From assembly GCF_000264455.2 (NCBI RefSeq), contig NC_017956.1, forward strand, positions 3,826,001 through 3,890,000: DNA of 64,000 nt, given 5' to 3'. Positions 17,942 through 28,481 of this stretch are shown here, piece after piece. The DNA comes from Tistrella mobilis KA081020-065 (GTDB lineage Bacteria; Pseudomonadota; Alphaproteobacteria; Tistrellales; Tistrellaceae). How positions within the stretch are numbered: the first letter of the stretch is position 1; every line of letters begins with the position of its first letter. The position numbers and the translations under genes are program-made. Below the pieces are notes generated by a model. The model did not search any database. It saw only the letters and a program-made list of their open reading frames with translations, and was not told the origin of the DNA.

Positions 17942-19162
17942 TCAGGAGGCGCCGGCCACCAGCGGGCAGCCGCCTTCGGACATCGGCCGGACGACCTGTT
18001 CGGCCGGAATGCGGTTCAGCACAGTGTAATAGTCCCAGGGGGCCTTGGACTCGGCCGGCGATTTGACCTGCACCAGGAACAGGTCCTTCATCATCCGCCC
18101 GTCGGCGCGGACATGGGCGCCTTCGCCGAAGAAGTCGTCGACCGGCAGCTCCTTGAGTTTCTTCGACACCGCCATCGCCTCGTCGGTGCCGGCCGCCTGG
18201 ATGGCCTTGAGGTAGGAGAGGGTGGCGCTGTAGACGCCGGCATGGTTGTGCGTGGGGGCCTTGTCGGTCTTCATCGCCGCCCGCCAGCGACCGGTGTAGT
18301 CGCGCGAGGCATCATTCCGGTCCCAATAGAACGGGGTCACCACCTGCAGGCCCTGCGCGGCTTCCAGACCCAGCGCATGGACGTTCAGGATATAGAAGGT
18401 GGTGCCGGCCAGCTTCTGCCCGCCCGCGACCAGGCCGAATTCGGCGGCCTGTTTGATGGTGTTGGTGGTGTCGCCGCCGGCATTCAGCAGGGCGATGATC
18501 TTCGCCCCCGATGCCTGAGCCTGCAACACGAAGGAGCTGTAATCGGTGTTGCCGACCGGATGGCGTACCTGGCCCAGCACCTTGCCGCCGGCCGCGGTGA
18601 TCACCCGGGTGAGCTGCGCTTCCATGGCATGGCCGAAGGCATAATCGGCGGTGATGAAGAACCAGCTGTCATTGCCGGCTTCGACCGAGGCCTTGCCGAT
18701 GGCATTGGCGATGGCCGTGGTGTCGTAATTCCACAGAAAGCCGGTGGGCGAGCAGCGCGGGCCGAAAAGCGCATCCGAGGCCGAGCTGACATGCATGACC
18801 ACGCGCCGGCCCGCGGTCAGATCCTGCACCGCGAGCGAGACCGCCGAGTTGCCGAAGTCGATGATCATGTCGACGCCTTCGGTATCCACCCAGCGCCGGG
18901 CGAGAGAGACGCCGAGATCAGGCTTGTTCTGATGGTCGCCCGAGATCACCTCGATCGGCTTGCCGAGCACGGTGGGGCCGAAATCCTCGACCGCGAGCCG
19001 GGCGGCGGCGACCGAGCCTTCCCCGCCGAAATCGGCATAGGCACCGCTGCGGTCGTTCATGACCGCAATCCGGACCACATCGTCGGAAACCTGCGCCTGA
19101 CCGGCCGCAGGGAACAGCATCAGAGCGGCCGCAGCGATCGCGGTCCTCCAGCGAGACGTCAT
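17942..19162 (-). CDS. orphan ABC substrate-binding protein, Leu/Ile/Val-binding type
   Basis: Periplasmic binding protein of 406 aa with a signal peptide ending in PAAGQAQ. VRIAVMNDRSGAYADFGGEG at residues ~30-49 and the FITADYAFGHAMEAQL segment are typical of the COG0683 (branched-chain amino-acid/amide/aromatic) family. No permease or ATPase gene is adjacent. The divergent neighbour is an acyl-CoA ligase, a common pairing where the imported compound is an organic acid. The ligand is not predictable from sequence. Confidence 0.86.
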   Translation of the reverse strand: MTSRWRTAIAAAALMLFPAAGQAQVSDDVVRIAVMNDRSGAYADFGGEGSVAAARLAVEDFGPTVLGKPIEVISGDHQNKPDLGVSLARRWVDTEGVDMIIDFGNSAVSLAVQDLTAGRRVVMHVSSASDALFGPRCSPTGFLWNYDTTAIANAIGKASVEAGNDSWFFITADYAFGHAMEAQLTRVITAAGGKVLGQVRHPVGNTDYSSFVLQAQASGAKIIALLNAGGDTTNTIKQAAEFGLVAGGQKLAGTTFYILNVHALGLEAAQGLQVVTPFYWDRNDASRDYTGRWRAAMKTDKAPTHNHAGVYSATLSYLKAIQAAGTDEAMAVSKKLKELPVDDFFGEGAHVRADGRMMKDLFLVQVKSPAESKAPWDYYTVLNRIPAEQVVRPMSEGGCPLVAGAS

Positions 19163-19528
19163 GGATGTCCTCCCCAGGACGATGGGTTCCGGCGCGAAAC
19201 CAGGGGCCCGCGCGTGCCACCGGAGCCGCCGGTCCGAGTGGATGGCGGTTCTTTATTCTAACTGTTGTTAGATTATTTACTCACGGGTAAGGTATATGCT
19301 CATGGGTTCAGGCGTCAAGTATCCCTGCAACGAAAACCGCGGGACCGCATCTGCGGCCAAGAAAACAGCGCCCTGATCAGGCAGAATGCCGGAAGGAACC
19401 CGGTTGTCTTCCCTGCATCGCAGCAATCTATTGCGTTGCATCATGAAAAATGCACCGGAGCCCGGTGCGGCGACACGAAGAAAGACCAGGGTGGGCGTCA
19501 CGAATCCACCCGCTCCAGGGAGGTTCAC
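19163..19528. promoter_or_regulatory. divergent promoter region between binding protein and acyl-CoA ligase
   Basis: This 366-base gap holds no gene I can support. It contains an A/T-richer block at about 19250-19295 with the inverted repeat TCTAAC-TGTT-GTTAGA (19257-19272), a plausible repressor operator, and CAGGGAGG (19517-19524) as the ribosome binding site for the plus-strand ligase. Confidence 0.5.
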
Positions 19529-21160
19529 GTGAACGGACTTATGCAGGACATGCCGCTGCTGATCTCGTCGATCATCGAGCATGCGGCGCGGGCCCATGGC
19601 GCCACGGAAATCGTCACCCGCACCAATGAAGGCCCGATCCTCCGCACCAGCTATGGCGAGGTCGCAGCCCGGGCACGGCAGGTGGCCAATGCTCTGGCGG
19701 CACTTGGCATCGCCGAGGGCGACCGGGTTGCGACACTTGCCTGGAACACCCATCGCCACTACGAACTCTATTTCGGCGTTTCGGGTTCGGGCGCGGTCCT
19801 GCACACGGTCAATCCGCGGCTGTTCCGCGATCAGGTCGCCTTCATCATGAACCATGCCGACGACCGGGTGGTGTTCGTCGACCTGAACCTGGTGTCGGTT
19901 GCGGAAAGCGTCGCCGCCGATCTGCCCGGCGTGACCCATTGGGTGATCCTGACCGACGACGCCCATATGCCCGAGACCAGCTTGCCCGGTGCGCTCTGCT
20001 ACGAGACGCTGATCGCCGCCCAGCCCACGGAGTATGACTGGCCGCAGCTGGATGAGAACGCGGCCGCAGTGCTCTGCTATACCTCGGGCACGACCGGCAA
20101 TCCCAAGGGCGTGCTCTACAGCCACCGCTCCACCGTGCTGCACGGGTTGATCAGCTGTTCGGTCGACAGCACCATCGCAGCGTCTGCGGCAGAGACGATC
20201 CTGGTTCTGGTGCCGCTGTTCCACGCCAATGCCTGGGGCGTGCCCTATGCTGCGGCCATGGCCGGGTCGAAGCTGGTCTTCCCCGCCTCGAAACTCGACC
20301 CTGCGAGCATCGTGGAGCTGATCAACGGCGAGGGCGTCACGGTCAGTGGCGGCGTTCCCACGGTGTGGGTGACCTATCTTCAGCATCTGGACCAGCACCC
20401 CGAGGACCGGCCGACCCGGCTGAAGCGGGTCTTCGTGGGGGGCAGTGCCCTGCCGCGCGCGCTGATGGAACGCTTCGATCGCGAGCTCGGCGTGACCATG
20501 ATTCATGCCTGGGGCATGACCGAGACCAGCCCGATCGTGACCGTGGCCCTGCCGCTGGCCAAGCATGAGGGGCTGGACGAAGAGGCGCTGCGCAGCCTGC
20601 GCCTGACCCAGGGCCGGCCGGTCTATGGCACCGAGGTCCGGATCGTCGACGAGGCGGGCACACCGGTTGCCCATGACGGCCGGACGCCCGGCAACGTCCA
20701 GGTTCGTGGACCCTGGATCGTGAAGGGCTATTTCGGCCGCGACGAGCTGGCGGTCGACGATCGGAACTGGTTCCCGACCGGCGATGTCGGCACCATCGAT
20801 GCCGACGGCTATCTGCGCCTCACCGACCGGACCAAGGATGTCATCAAGTCGGGCGGCGAATGGATCAGCTCGATCGAGATCGAGAACGAGGCCGTGTCCC
20901 ATCCGGGCGTGCTGGAGGCGGCGGTGATCGGCGTGCCGCATCCGCGCTGGCAGGAACGGCCGCTGCTGATCGTCACCCCGCGGGCGGGCGCGGAGCTGAC
21001 GCGCGAGCAGGTGCTGGCCCATCTGGAGCCGCGCATCGCGCGCTGGTGGATGCCCGACGACGTGGTGGTGCTGGATGAACTGCCCCACACCGCCACCGGC
21101 AAGATCTGGAAGATCAAGCTGCGGGAGGCCTTCAAAGACTACAGGCTGCCGACGGCCTGA
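19529..21160 (+). CDS. acyl-CoA ligase (DmdB / medium-long chain fatty acid type)
   Basis: AMP-forming ligase (543 aa) that activates a carboxylic acid to its CoA thioester. The ATP-binding motif [11 protein letters not shown] is at ~190-200, the adenylate motif [11 protein letters not shown] near 330, and the C-terminal catalytic lysine motif TATGKIWK near residue 525. The N-terminus ([16 protein letters not shown]) and overall pattern match the 3-(methylthio)propionyl-CoA ligase/long-chain acyl-CoA ligase subfamily; the substrate is not determined by this. The GTG at 19529 is chosen because AGGGAGG lies 5 bases upstream; ATG 19541 is an alternative. The 3' end overlaps mutS convergently by 22 bases. 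Confidence 0.88.
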   Translation: MNGLMQDMPLLISSIIEHAARAHGATEIVTRTNEGPILRTSYGEVAARARQVANALAALGIAEGDRVATLAWNTHRHYELYFGVSGSGAVLHTVNPRLFRDQVAFIMNHADDRVVFVDLNLVSVAESVAADLPGVTHWVILTDDAHMPETSLPGALCYETLIAAQPTEYDWPQLDENAAAVLCYTSGTTGNPKGVLYSHRSTVLHGLISCSVDSTIAASAAETILVLVPLFHANAWGVPYAAAMAGSKLVFPASKLDPASIVELINGEGVTVSGGVPTVWVTYLQHLDQHPEDRPTRLKRVFVGGSALPRALMERFDRELGVTMIHAWGMTETSPIVTVALPLAKHEGLDEEALRSLRLTQGRPVYGTEVRIVDEAGTPVAHDGRTPGNVQVRGPWIVKGYFGRDELAVDDRNWFPTGDVGTIDADGYLRLTDRTKDVIKSGGEWISSIEIENEAVSHPGVLEAAVIGVPHPRWQERPLLIVTPRAGAELTREQVLAHLEPRIARWWMPDDVVVLDELPHTATGKIWKIKLREAFKDYRLPTA

Positions 21161-23952
21161 TCGCCTTCCGCCCCGTCGCCTTCCCCGGGGGCCTCTCCCC
21201 GCGCCTCGCGCCGGAGCCGGTAGACCAGCTCCAGCGCGGCGCGGGGGGTGAGATCGTCGGGGTCGAGGGCGGCAAGACGGGCCTGAAGCGCCAGCGCCGC
21301 CTCGGCTTCCGGATCGGGCTCCGGTGCCGCCGGCGCCGGCGGCGGTTCCGGCAGGCGGAGGCTCGCGAACAGCGGCAGATCGTCGGCGAGTTTTGCGGCC
21401 GGAGAGCCGGCCTCGCCACGCTCGATCTGGCCCAGCACGGCCTCGGCCCGGCGGATCACCCGCTTGGGCAGGCCGGCGAGCCGGGCGACATGGATGCCAT
21501 AGGACCGGTCGGCGGCACCGGCGGCCACCTCGTGCAGGAACACCACCTCGCCCTGCCATTCCTTGATCCGCATGGTATGGCAGGACAATCGGTCGAGCCG
21601 GGCCGAAAGGGCGGTGAGCTCATGATAATGGGTGGCGAACAGCCCGCGGCAGCGGTTGACGTCGTGCAGATGCTCCACCACCGCCCAGGCGATCGACAGA
21701 CCGTCCCAGGTGGAGGTGCCGCGGCCGATTTCGTCCAGGATCACCAGCGCCCGGGGACCGGCATGATTGAGGATCGTCGCGGTCTCGACCATCTCGACCA
21801 TGAAAGTGGACCGGCCGCGGGCAAGGTCGTCGGCCGCACCCACACGGCTGAACAGCCGGTCGACCACGCCGATCCGGGCGCGGGTCGCCGGCACGAAGCT
21901 GCCGGCCTGGGCCATGACCGCGATCAGGGCGTTCTGGCGCAGAAAGGTACTCTTGCCGGCCATGTTGGGGCCGGTCAGCAGCCAGAGCCCGGGCCCGCCG
22001 TCACCCACGGGCTGTCCGTCAGGCCCCCCCAGATCGCAATCATTGGCGACGAAGCGGCCGCCGCCGCTCGCCTCCACGAAGGCTTCGACCACCGGATGGC
22101 GGCCGCCTTCGATCGCGAAGGCCGTGCTGCGGTCGATGTCGGGGCGGACATAGTTGCGGGCGCGGGCAAGTTCGGCGAGCGCGGCCGAGACGTCGATCAC
22201 CGCCAGGGCCGCTGCGGCCGCGGCGATCCCATCGGCGGCCGCGACGACCTCGGCGGTCAGCTGTTCGAAGGCCTGAAGCTCGGCGGCGAGCGCCTGATCG
22301 GCGGCGCGGGTGAGGCGGGTTTCCAGCTCGCCGAGTTCGACGGTGGTGAAGCGCACCGCGTTGGCGAGCGTCTGGCGGTGGATGAAGCCGTCGCGCCCGG
22401 CCAGCTTGTCGGCATGGGCAGGGGTGACCTCGATGAAAAAGCCCAGCACGTTGTTGTGCTTGACCTTGAGCGAGGTGATGCCGGTGTCGCGGCGGCATTC
22501 GCCTTCAAGCGCCGCGATATGGCGCCGGCCTTCGGTGGCAAGCGAGCGCAGTTCGTCGAGCGCCGGATCGAACTGACGGGCGATGAAGCCGCCATCGCGG
22601 GCGAGCAGCGGCGGTTCGGCCTCGATGGCGGTGCGCAGCCGATGGGCCAGCGCGCCATGAGAGCCGAGGGCGGCAAGGCCCCGGCCCAGTTCCTCGGGCA
22701 GGTCGCCGAACCCCTTGCCGTCTTCAAGAAGCCGGTCGCGGATCTCGCCGGCCCGGAAAAGACCGTCGCCGATGGCGCGCAGGTCGCGGGGGCCGCCGCG
22801 GCCGAGCGACAGCCGCTGCAGGGCGCGCTCCAGATCGGGCATGCCGCCCAGCAGGTCGCGCAGCTCTTCCGAGAGCAGGTCGTCGTCGAGCAGATGGGCG
22901 ACCGCATCCAGCCGGGCGCCGATCGCCTCCGGGTCGGTCAGCGGCGCCGACAGCCGGCGGGCGAGCAGCCGGGCACCGCCGCCGGTGACCGTCAGATCCA
23001 TCAGCCCCAGCAGGCTGCCGCGACGCTCGCCGGCCATGGTCTGGACGATTTCGAGGCTGCGGCGCGTGGCCGGATCGATCGCCATCACCGTCTCCACCCC
23101 CTCGCGCCGGGGCGGCGACAGATGCGGCACGCGGCCCTTCTGGGTGAGGGTGACGTAATCGATGAGCGCGCCGCAGGCGGCGGCCTCGGCGCGGCTTTCG
23201 ATGCCGAAGGCGTCGAGGGCGCCGACCCCGTAATGCTCCATCACCCGCTTCGTCGCGGCGCCCGGGTCGAAAAGGGCGGTGGGTTGCGGGGTGAGGGCGG
23301 GGCCGAGTTCGGCCAGGGCGGCCGCGATCTCGGGTCGTTCCAGCAGCCGGTCGGCGACCACCAGTTCGCAGGGCTCCAGCCGCGCAAGCTCGGCCGCCAG
23401 CGCCGCCATCTCGATGCCGGTCACCGCAAACTCGCCGGTCGAGACATCGACCCAGGCCAGCGCCAGACGATTGTCGGCCCGGGCGAGGGCGACCAGATTG
23501 TTCGATCGCCGGGCATCGAGCAGCGTGTCTTCGACGATGGTGCCCGGGGTGACGACGCGCACCACCTCGCGCCGGACCAGGGCCTTGTACCCGCGCTGGC
23601 GCCGGGCCTCGGCCGGATCCTCGGTCTGCTCGCAGATCGCCACCCTGTGGCCGGCGCGGATCAGCCGCGACAGGTAGTGCTCGGCCGCATGCACCGGCAC
23701 GCCGGCCATGGGGATGTCCTCCCCCTTGTGCTGGCCGCGGCGGGTGAGGGTGATGTCCAGCGTGCGCGCCGCCTCGATCGCATCGTCGAAGAACAGCTCG
23801 TAGAAATCGCCCATGCGATAGAACAGCAGGCAGCCCGGATGCTCGCGTTTGACCGCCAGATACTGGGCCATCATCGGCGTGGCACCGGCGATCTCGTCGT
23901 CGGCCGCTGCGTCGGGGCGCTCGTCGGGGGTCCGCTGGCGGGATCTGGTCAT
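21139..23952 (-). CDS. mutS: DNA mismatch repair protein MutS
   Basis: Mismatch sensor ATPase of 937 aa. The N-terminal mismatch-recognition segment [15 protein letters not shown] (the Phe-x-Glu wedge) is near residues 45-60, Walker [15 protein letters not shown] near 657-670, and Walker [16 protein letters not shown] downstream. The start at 23952 ([11 protein letters not shown]) is chosen; the open frame extends to 24027 but the added 25 residues are not family-like. MutL is not in the window. It is divergent from malic enzyme, an arrangement familiar in alphaproteobacteria, and converges with the acyl-CoA ligase. Confidence 0.97.
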   Translation of the reverse strand: MTRSRQRTPDERPDAAADDEIAGATPMMAQYLAVKREHPGCLLFYRMGDFYELFFDDAIEAARTLDITLTRRGQHKGEDIPMAGVPVHAAEHYLSRLIRAGHRVAICEQTEDPAEARRQRGYKALVRREVVRVVTPGTIVEDTLLDARRSNNLVALARADNRLALAWVDVSTGEFAVTGIEMAALAAELARLEPCELVVADRLLERPEIAAALAELGPALTPQPTALFDPGAATKRVMEHYGVGALDAFGIESRAEAAACGALIDYVTLTQKGRVPHLSPPRREGVETVMAIDPATRRSLEIVQTMAGERRGSLLGLMDLTVTGGGARLLARRLSAPLTDPEAIGARLDAVAHLLDDDLLSEELRDLLGGMPDLERALQRLSLGRGGPRDLRAIGDGLFRAGEIRDRLLEDGKGFGDLPEELGRGLAALGSHGALAHRLRTAIEAEPPLLARDGGFIARQFDPALDELRSLATEGRRHIAALEGECRRDTGITSLKVKHNNVLGFFIEVTPAHADKLAGRDGFIHRQTLANAVRFTTVELGELETRLTRAADQALAAELQAFEQLTAEVVAAADGIAAAAAALAVIDVSAALAELARARNYVRPDIDRSTAFAIEGGRHPVVEAFVEASGGGRFVANDCDLGGPDGQPVGDGGPGLWLLTGPNMAGKSTFLRQNALIAVMAQAGSFVPATRARIGVVDRLFSRVGAADDLARGRSTFMVEMVETATILNHAGPRALVILDEIGRGTSTWDGLSIAWAVVEHLHDVNRCRGLFATHYHELTALSARLDRLSCHTMRIKEWQGEVVFLHEVAAGAADRSYGIHVARLAGLPKRVIRRAEAVLGQIERGEAGSPAAKLADDLPLFASLRLPEPPPAPAAPEPDPEAEAALALQARLAALDPDDLTPRAALELVYRLRREARGEAPGEGDGAEGDQAVGSL

Positions 23953-24400
23953 CGGGCAGCTCGGCAGAAGGGGGTTGGCCGCAAGGGCGCAGGCGGGCCG
24001 GCCGACCCTAGCGCGAGAGCCCGGCACCCGACAAGGGCCGCTACCGGCCCCCCGCGTCCGGGGCGGGTTTCACCCGTCGACACATGGACCGGCTTCGGCT
24101 ATAAAAAAACGGACAACCGCGACCTTTTGGAATAATGCGACCGGAAGCCGATGATTTATAAAACTGTATGACCCATCGGCGGTGCCCTCTCTGCCGATGG
24201 CGGCGGAGACGGAGAACGGTGCCCGCGGCCCCCTGCCTGCACGGCATGTGGCCCCAATCATGTCGCGCGACGATCTCTTGAAATTTCGTTACAGTGTCTG
24301 CCTTTCGTGACCCGCGCAAGGGTTGCGGCCGTTTTGCGGCCTGGGGGGCGGGCCGTCGTCTTGACCTCAGAGAAGATCAAAAACCCGAAGGGCTACCCGG
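23953..24400. promoter_or_regulatory. divergent promoter region of mutS and malic enzyme
   Basis: A 448-base gap without a supportable gene. The segment 24095-24170 is relatively A/T-rich (CTATAAAAAAAC, GATTTATAAAACTG), and a short stem GGCCG-TTTTG-CGGCC lies near 24326-24342. I cannot assign -35/-10 boxes with confidence. The malic enzyme start at 24401 has no strong Shine-Dalgarno sequence. Confidence 0.4.
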
Positions 24401-26698
24401 ATGGATGGCGAGAAGTATTACGTGACCGAGCAGGAGGCGCTGGAGTTCCACCAGGGCGACCGGCCGGGCAAGCTGTCGATCACGCCGACCAAGGCGCTGA
24501 TGACCCAGCGCGACCTGTCGCTCGCCTACAGCCCCGGCGTCGCCTGGCCGTGCCTGCACATCAACAAGGACGAGAACAAGGCCTACGACTACACGTCGAA
24601 GGGCAATATGGTCGCCGTCATCTCGAACGGCACCGCGGTTCTCGGCCTCGGCAATCTGGGGGCGCTCGCCTCCAAGCCGGTGATGGAGGGCAAGGCCGTC
24701 CTGTTCAAGAAGTTCGCGGATATCGATGCGGTCGACATCGAGGTCTCGACCGAGGACGTCGAGGAATTCGTGAACTGCGTGCGCTTCCTGGGCCCCACCT
24801 GGGGCGGCATCAATCTGGAAGACATCCGCGCCCCGGAATGCTTCATCATCGAACAGCGCCTGCGCGAGCTGCTGGACGTGCCCGTCTTCCATGACGACCA
24901 GCACGGCACCGCGATCATCGCGGCGGCGGGGCTGATCAACGCGCTCGACATCACCGGCAAGTCGCTGCGCGACATCCGCATGGTGGTGAACGGCGCCGGC
25001 GCGGCCGGTATCGCCTGCCTGGAACTGGTCAAGGCCATGGGCATGCCGCATGAGAACGCCATCCTCTGCGACACCAGGGGCGTGATCTACAAGGGCCGCG
25101 AGCAGGGCATGAACCAGTGGAAGTCGGCGCATGCGGTGGAAACCGATGCCCGCACCCTGGCCGATGCCCTGAAGGGCGCCGACGTCGCGTTCGGCCTGTC
25201 GGCCAAGGGCGCCTTCACCCCTGAAATGCTGGCCTCGATGGCGCCGAAGCCGATCATCTTCGCCATGGCCAATCCGGACCCCGAGATCACCCCGGAAGAG
25301 GTCGCCCAGGTCCGCGACGACGCCATCGTCGCCACCGGCCGGTCGGATTATCCGAACCAGGTCAACAACGTGCTGGGCTTCCCCTACATCTTCCGCGGCG
25401 CGCTGGATGTGCGGGCGACCGAGATCAACGAGCAGATGAAGATCGCGGCCGCCTATGCGATCGCGAGTCTGGCGCGCGAGGACGTGCCCGACGAAGTCGC
25501 CCGTGCCTATCGCAACCGCCGCATGCAGTACGGCCCCGACTACATCATCCCGGCGCCGTTCGATCCGCGGCTGATGTCGACCGTGCCGGTGGCGGTGGCC
25601 AAGGCCGCGACCTCGACCGGCGTCGCCCGCAAGCCGCTGGTCGATGCGCCCCGCTATGTCCGTGCTCTCCGCGCCCGGCTCGACCCCACCGCCGACAGCC
25701 TGGAGCGGCTGATCGAGCGGGTGCACGAGAACCCGAAGCGGGTCGTCTTTGCCGAGGGCGAGGAAGAGCAGACCATCCGCGCCGCCATCCAGTGGGCCAA
25801 GTCGGGCCTGGGCAAGCCGGTGCTGATCGGCCGCGAGGAGCGGATCAAGGCCAGCATGCTGCGCCTTGGCCTGGGCGATGGTACCGATCTCGATATCGAC
25901 ATCCACAACGCCCGGCTGTCGGAAAAGAACAAGGTCTATGCCGACTTCCTGTACAAGCGCCTGCAGCGCCGCGGCTATCTCTACCGCGACGTCCAACGCC
26001 TGGTGAACCAGGACCGCAACGTTTTCGGTGCCTGCATGGTGGCCTGTGGTGACGGCGACGCCCTGATCACCGGCCTGACCCGCAACTACTGGGTCGCGCT
26101 CGAGAACGTGCAGCTGGTGATCGATCCCGAGCCGGACGAGACCCTGATCGGCCTGTCGGTGATGGTCAGCCGCGGCCGCACCATCGTCATCGCCGACACC
26201 ACCGTGAACGAGCTGCCCGAGGCCGAGGCCCTGGCTGATATCGCCATGCAGGCGGCGGCATCGGCGAAGCGTTTCGGGCTGGAGCCGCGGGTGGCGCTGC
26301 TGTCCTACAGCAATTTCGGCAACCCCCACCGCGAGAAGGCCGACCGTATCCGTGCGGCCTGCCGGATCCTGGAGGAGCGCGGGGTCGGCTTCGAGTTCGA
26401 CGGCGAGATGTCGGCCGATGTGGCGCTGGATGAAGAGCTGATGCAGCGCTACTACCCGTTCTCGCGCCTGACCGGGCCGGCCAATGTGCTGGTCATGCCC
26501 GGCCTGCACAGCGCCAACATCTCGGCCATGCTGCTGCAGAAGCTGGGCGGCGGTGTGCAGATCGGCCCGATCCTGCGCGGCATGTCGAAGCCGGTGCAGA
26601 TCGTGCAGATGGGCGCGACCGTGGCCGAGATGGTGAACATCGCGGCCGTGGCCGCCCATGACGCCATCCTCGACCAGGAGGAGAAGACCGGTCGCTGA
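24401..26698 (+). CDS. maeB: NADP-type malic enzyme with C-terminal phosphotransacetylase-like domain (MaeB/Tme)
   Basis: Decarboxylates malate to pyruvate with reduction of NAD(P)+ (765 aa). The malic N-terminal domain carries LAYSPGVAWPC near residues 41-51 (catalytic Tyr) and GKAVLFKKFADIDA near 98-111 (catalytic Lys region). Next come DDQHGTAIIAAAGLINAL and the Rossmann motif VVNGAGAAGIACLEL. The last ~330 residues form a phosphotransacetylase-like domain, which in this family regulates oligomerisation and binds acetyl-CoA rather than acting as Pta. Length and architecture are normal for bacterial large malic enzymes. A GC-rich hairpin follows the stop. Confidence 0.95.
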   Translation: MDGEKYYVTEQEALEFHQGDRPGKLSITPTKALMTQRDLSLAYSPGVAWPCLHINKDENKAYDYTSKGNMVAVISNGTAVLGLGNLGALASKPVMEGKAVLFKKFADIDAVDIEVSTEDVEEFVNCVRFLGPTWGGINLEDIRAPECFIIEQRLRELLDVPVFHDDQHGTAIIAAAGLINALDITGKSLRDIRMVVNGAGAAGIACLELVKAMGMPHENAILCDTRGVIYKGREQGMNQWKSAHAVETDARTLADALKGADVAFGLSAKGAFTPEMLASMAPKPIIFAMANPDPEITPEEVAQVRDDAIVATGRSDYPNQVNNVLGFPYIFRGALDVRATEINEQMKIAAAYAIASLAREDVPDEVARAYRNRRMQYGPDYIIPAPFDPRLMSTVPVAVAKAATSTGVARKPLVDAPRYVRALRARLDPTADSLERLIERVHENPKRVVFAEGEEEQTIRAAIQWAKSGLGKPVLIGREERIKASMLRLGLGDGTDLDIDIHNARLSEKNKVYADFLYKRLQRRGYLYRDVQRLVNQDRNVFGACMVACGDGDALITGLTRNYWVALENVQLVIDPEPDETLIGLSVMVSRGRTIVIADTTVNELPEAEALADIAMQAAASAKRFGLEPRVALLSYSNFGNPHREKADRIRAACRILEERGVGFEFDGEMSADVALDEELMQRYYPFSRLTGPANVLVMPGLHSANISAMLLQKLGGGVQIGPILRGMSKPVQIVQMGATVAEMVNIAAVAAHDAILDQEEKTGR

Positions 26699-26742
26699 TC
26701 GCGGTCGCTCTCCCTCTTTCGCGGTTCGCCTCTGCCTCTTTG

Positions 26743-26774
26743 CGACGCGCGTGTCCCCGGGGATGCGCGCGTCG
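26743..26774 (+). terminator. hairpin terminator after maeB
   Basis: CGACGCGCG (26743-26751) pairs with CGCGCGTCG (26766-26774), with an inner TCCCC/GGGGA stem, followed by TAAAACTTT. The U-run is weak. Its position inside the most upstream open stretch of the phoR frame argues that phoR starts further downstream. Confidence 0.6.
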
Positions 26775-26919
26775 TAAAACTTTCATGTCCAGGTCGCTTG
26801 ACCGCCCGCCGGGCTCGGGCAGTCTGGCGGGCCGCGCCCGGTGCCGGACCCACGGCGGCAAGTGGATGCGGGGACAGATGCGGCGCGCAGAGACGCGGCA
26901 CGGCCGATGGCGGGTGGAC

Positions 26920-28356
26920 ATGGCGGTATTCGACCGGAACGAGATCAGGCGCTTCTTCGGCGCGACGGCGGCGATCGCGGCCCCTGCCGTGGGTACGCTC
27001 GGCGGCCTGTGTTTTGCGGGCGCGCTGGACTGGCACTGGGCGCTGGCCGGTGTGGTGGTCTCGGTCGCCGGCTCCATGGCCGTCGCCCGCCTGCTGCTCG
27101 GCGGCTTCCATGCCCTGCGGGATTTTGCCGAGGCGCTTGCCCATGGCGAGGAACGCCCGGCCCCGCCGCCCGGCGGGCGGATCGTCCAGGACATCGCCCG
27201 TGCGATGCTCCGGCTCTGGCTCAAGGAACGCCGCCGTGCCGAGCGGCTGGCGGTTCAGGCCGATGATTTCGGTCAGATTCTCGACCGGCTGCCTTTGCTG
27301 GTGCTGACGGTCGATGATCAGGTGCGGATCCGCTCGGCCAATCGTGCCGCCGAAGAGACGATGGGCGAGGGGCTGGTCGGGCGCGAGCTGGTTGCCGTGC
27401 TGCGCCATCCGGCCCTGCTGGATGCGGTCGATCAGGCGTTGATGCGGGGTGAATTCGCTGATGTGGTGTTCTCCACTGCCGCCCCCGACCGGCGGGAATA
27501 CAAGGCGCATATCGAGGCCTTGCGGGCCGGCGATGAGCATACCGAGGCGCGCCGGGCAGTGATCGCCCTCCACGACCTGACCCAGATCCGCAAGCTGGAG
27601 CAGATGCGCGCCGATTTTGTCGCCAATGCCAGCCATGAAATCCGCACGCCGCTCGCCACTCTGATCGGCTTCATCGAGACGCTGCGCGGGCCCGCCCGCG
27701 ACGATCCGGATGCGGCCGAGCATTTCCTGTCGATCATGGACGATCAGGCCCGGCGGATGTCGCGGCTGGTCAACGACCTGCTGTCGCTGTCGCGGATCGA
27801 GATGAACGAACATATGCCGCCGGCTGCGGCGGTCGACCTGACCGATGTGATCGACGACGTCATCTCGGGGCTGGAGTTCAAGGCCCATGCCCGGGGGATC
27901 GAGATCGAGATCATGACCGATCCCACCCTGGTGCCGGCGCTGGGCGATCCGGACGAACTGACCCAGGTCGCCCAGAACCTGATCGACAATGCGATCAAAT
28001 ACGGCCGCAACGACAGCCGGATCACCGTGCGGCTGTTCCGCACGACCGAGGCACCGCGGCCGGTTGGGCTGGCCGCAACCCTGGAGGCGGTGGGCTTCTC
28101 GGTGACCGACCAGAGTGACGGCATCCCGCGGGAGCATCTGCCGCGGCTGACCGAGCGCTTCTACCGGGTGGACAGCGCCCGGTCGCGGCAGGTCGGCTCC
28201 ACCGGTCTCGGGCTGGCCATCGTGAAGCACATCGTCAACCGCCATCGCGGCCATCTGGCGATCGACAGCCGGGTGGGCGAGGGGTCGTGCTTTACGGTCT
28301 ATCTGCCGCTGGCCGGCCGCGGCAACGGCCGGGCGCCGGTGGCGGCCGCTTCCTGA
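26920..28356 (+). CDS. phoR: phosphate regulon sensor histidine kinase PhoR
   Basis: Membrane-anchored sensor kinase (about 478 aa) that phosphorylates PhoB when phosphate is scarce. Two hydrophobic segments occupy roughly residues 12-55, followed by a PAS-like region (ILDRLPLLVLTVDDQVRIRS) and the phospho-acceptor H-box ANASHEIRTPLATL with His near residue 239. The ATPase N-box NLIDNAIKYG and G-box GSTGLGLAIVKHIV follow. The frame is open from 26740, but that part overlaps the maeB terminator; ATG 26920 puts the first membrane segment close to the N-terminus, though 26878 is possible. It is separated from pst-phoB by an acyl-CoA ligase gene. Confidence 0.9.
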   Translation: MAVFDRNEIRRFFGATAAIAAPAVGTLGGLCFAGALDWHWALAGVVVSVAGSMAVARLLLGGFHALRDFAEALAHGEERPAPPPGGRIVQDIARAMLRLWLKERRRAERLAVQADDFGQILDRLPLLVLTVDDQVRIRSANRAAEETMGEGLVGRELVAVLRHPALLDAVDQALMRGEFADVVFSTAAPDRREYKAHIEALRAGDEHTEARRAVIALHDLTQIRKLEQMRADFVANASHEIRTPLATLIGFIETLRGPARDDPDAAEHFLSIMDDQARRMSRLVNDLLSLSRIEMNEHMPPAAAVDLTDVIDDVISGLEFKAHARGIEIEIMTDPTLVPALGDPDELTQVAQNLIDNAIKYGRNDSRITVRLFRTTEAPRPVGLAATLEAVGFSVTDQSDGIPREHLPRLTERFYRVDSARSRQVGSTGLGLAIVKHIVNRHRGHLAIDSRVGEGSCFTVYLPLAGRGNGRAPVAAAS

Positions 28357-28481
28357 CATCCCTGCACGCCATCCTGTGCGCTGCTGCCATGGCCGCTTCC
28401 GCTGCCCCGTGAACCCGGATTCATGCTATGAGCTGAAGAACCGCCCTGCGGTGCAAGAAGATCGAAGCTTGAGGGAACGCC

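Noticed and set aside
21490-24135. Long plus-strand frame opposite mutS
   Set aside because: Shadow of mutS with no recognisable motif or ribosome binding site.
26740-26919. N-terminal extension of phoR to the first in-frame ATG
   Set aside because: It runs through the maeB terminator hairpin and adds an arginine-rich peptide not expected in PhoR; a start near 26920 is preferred.
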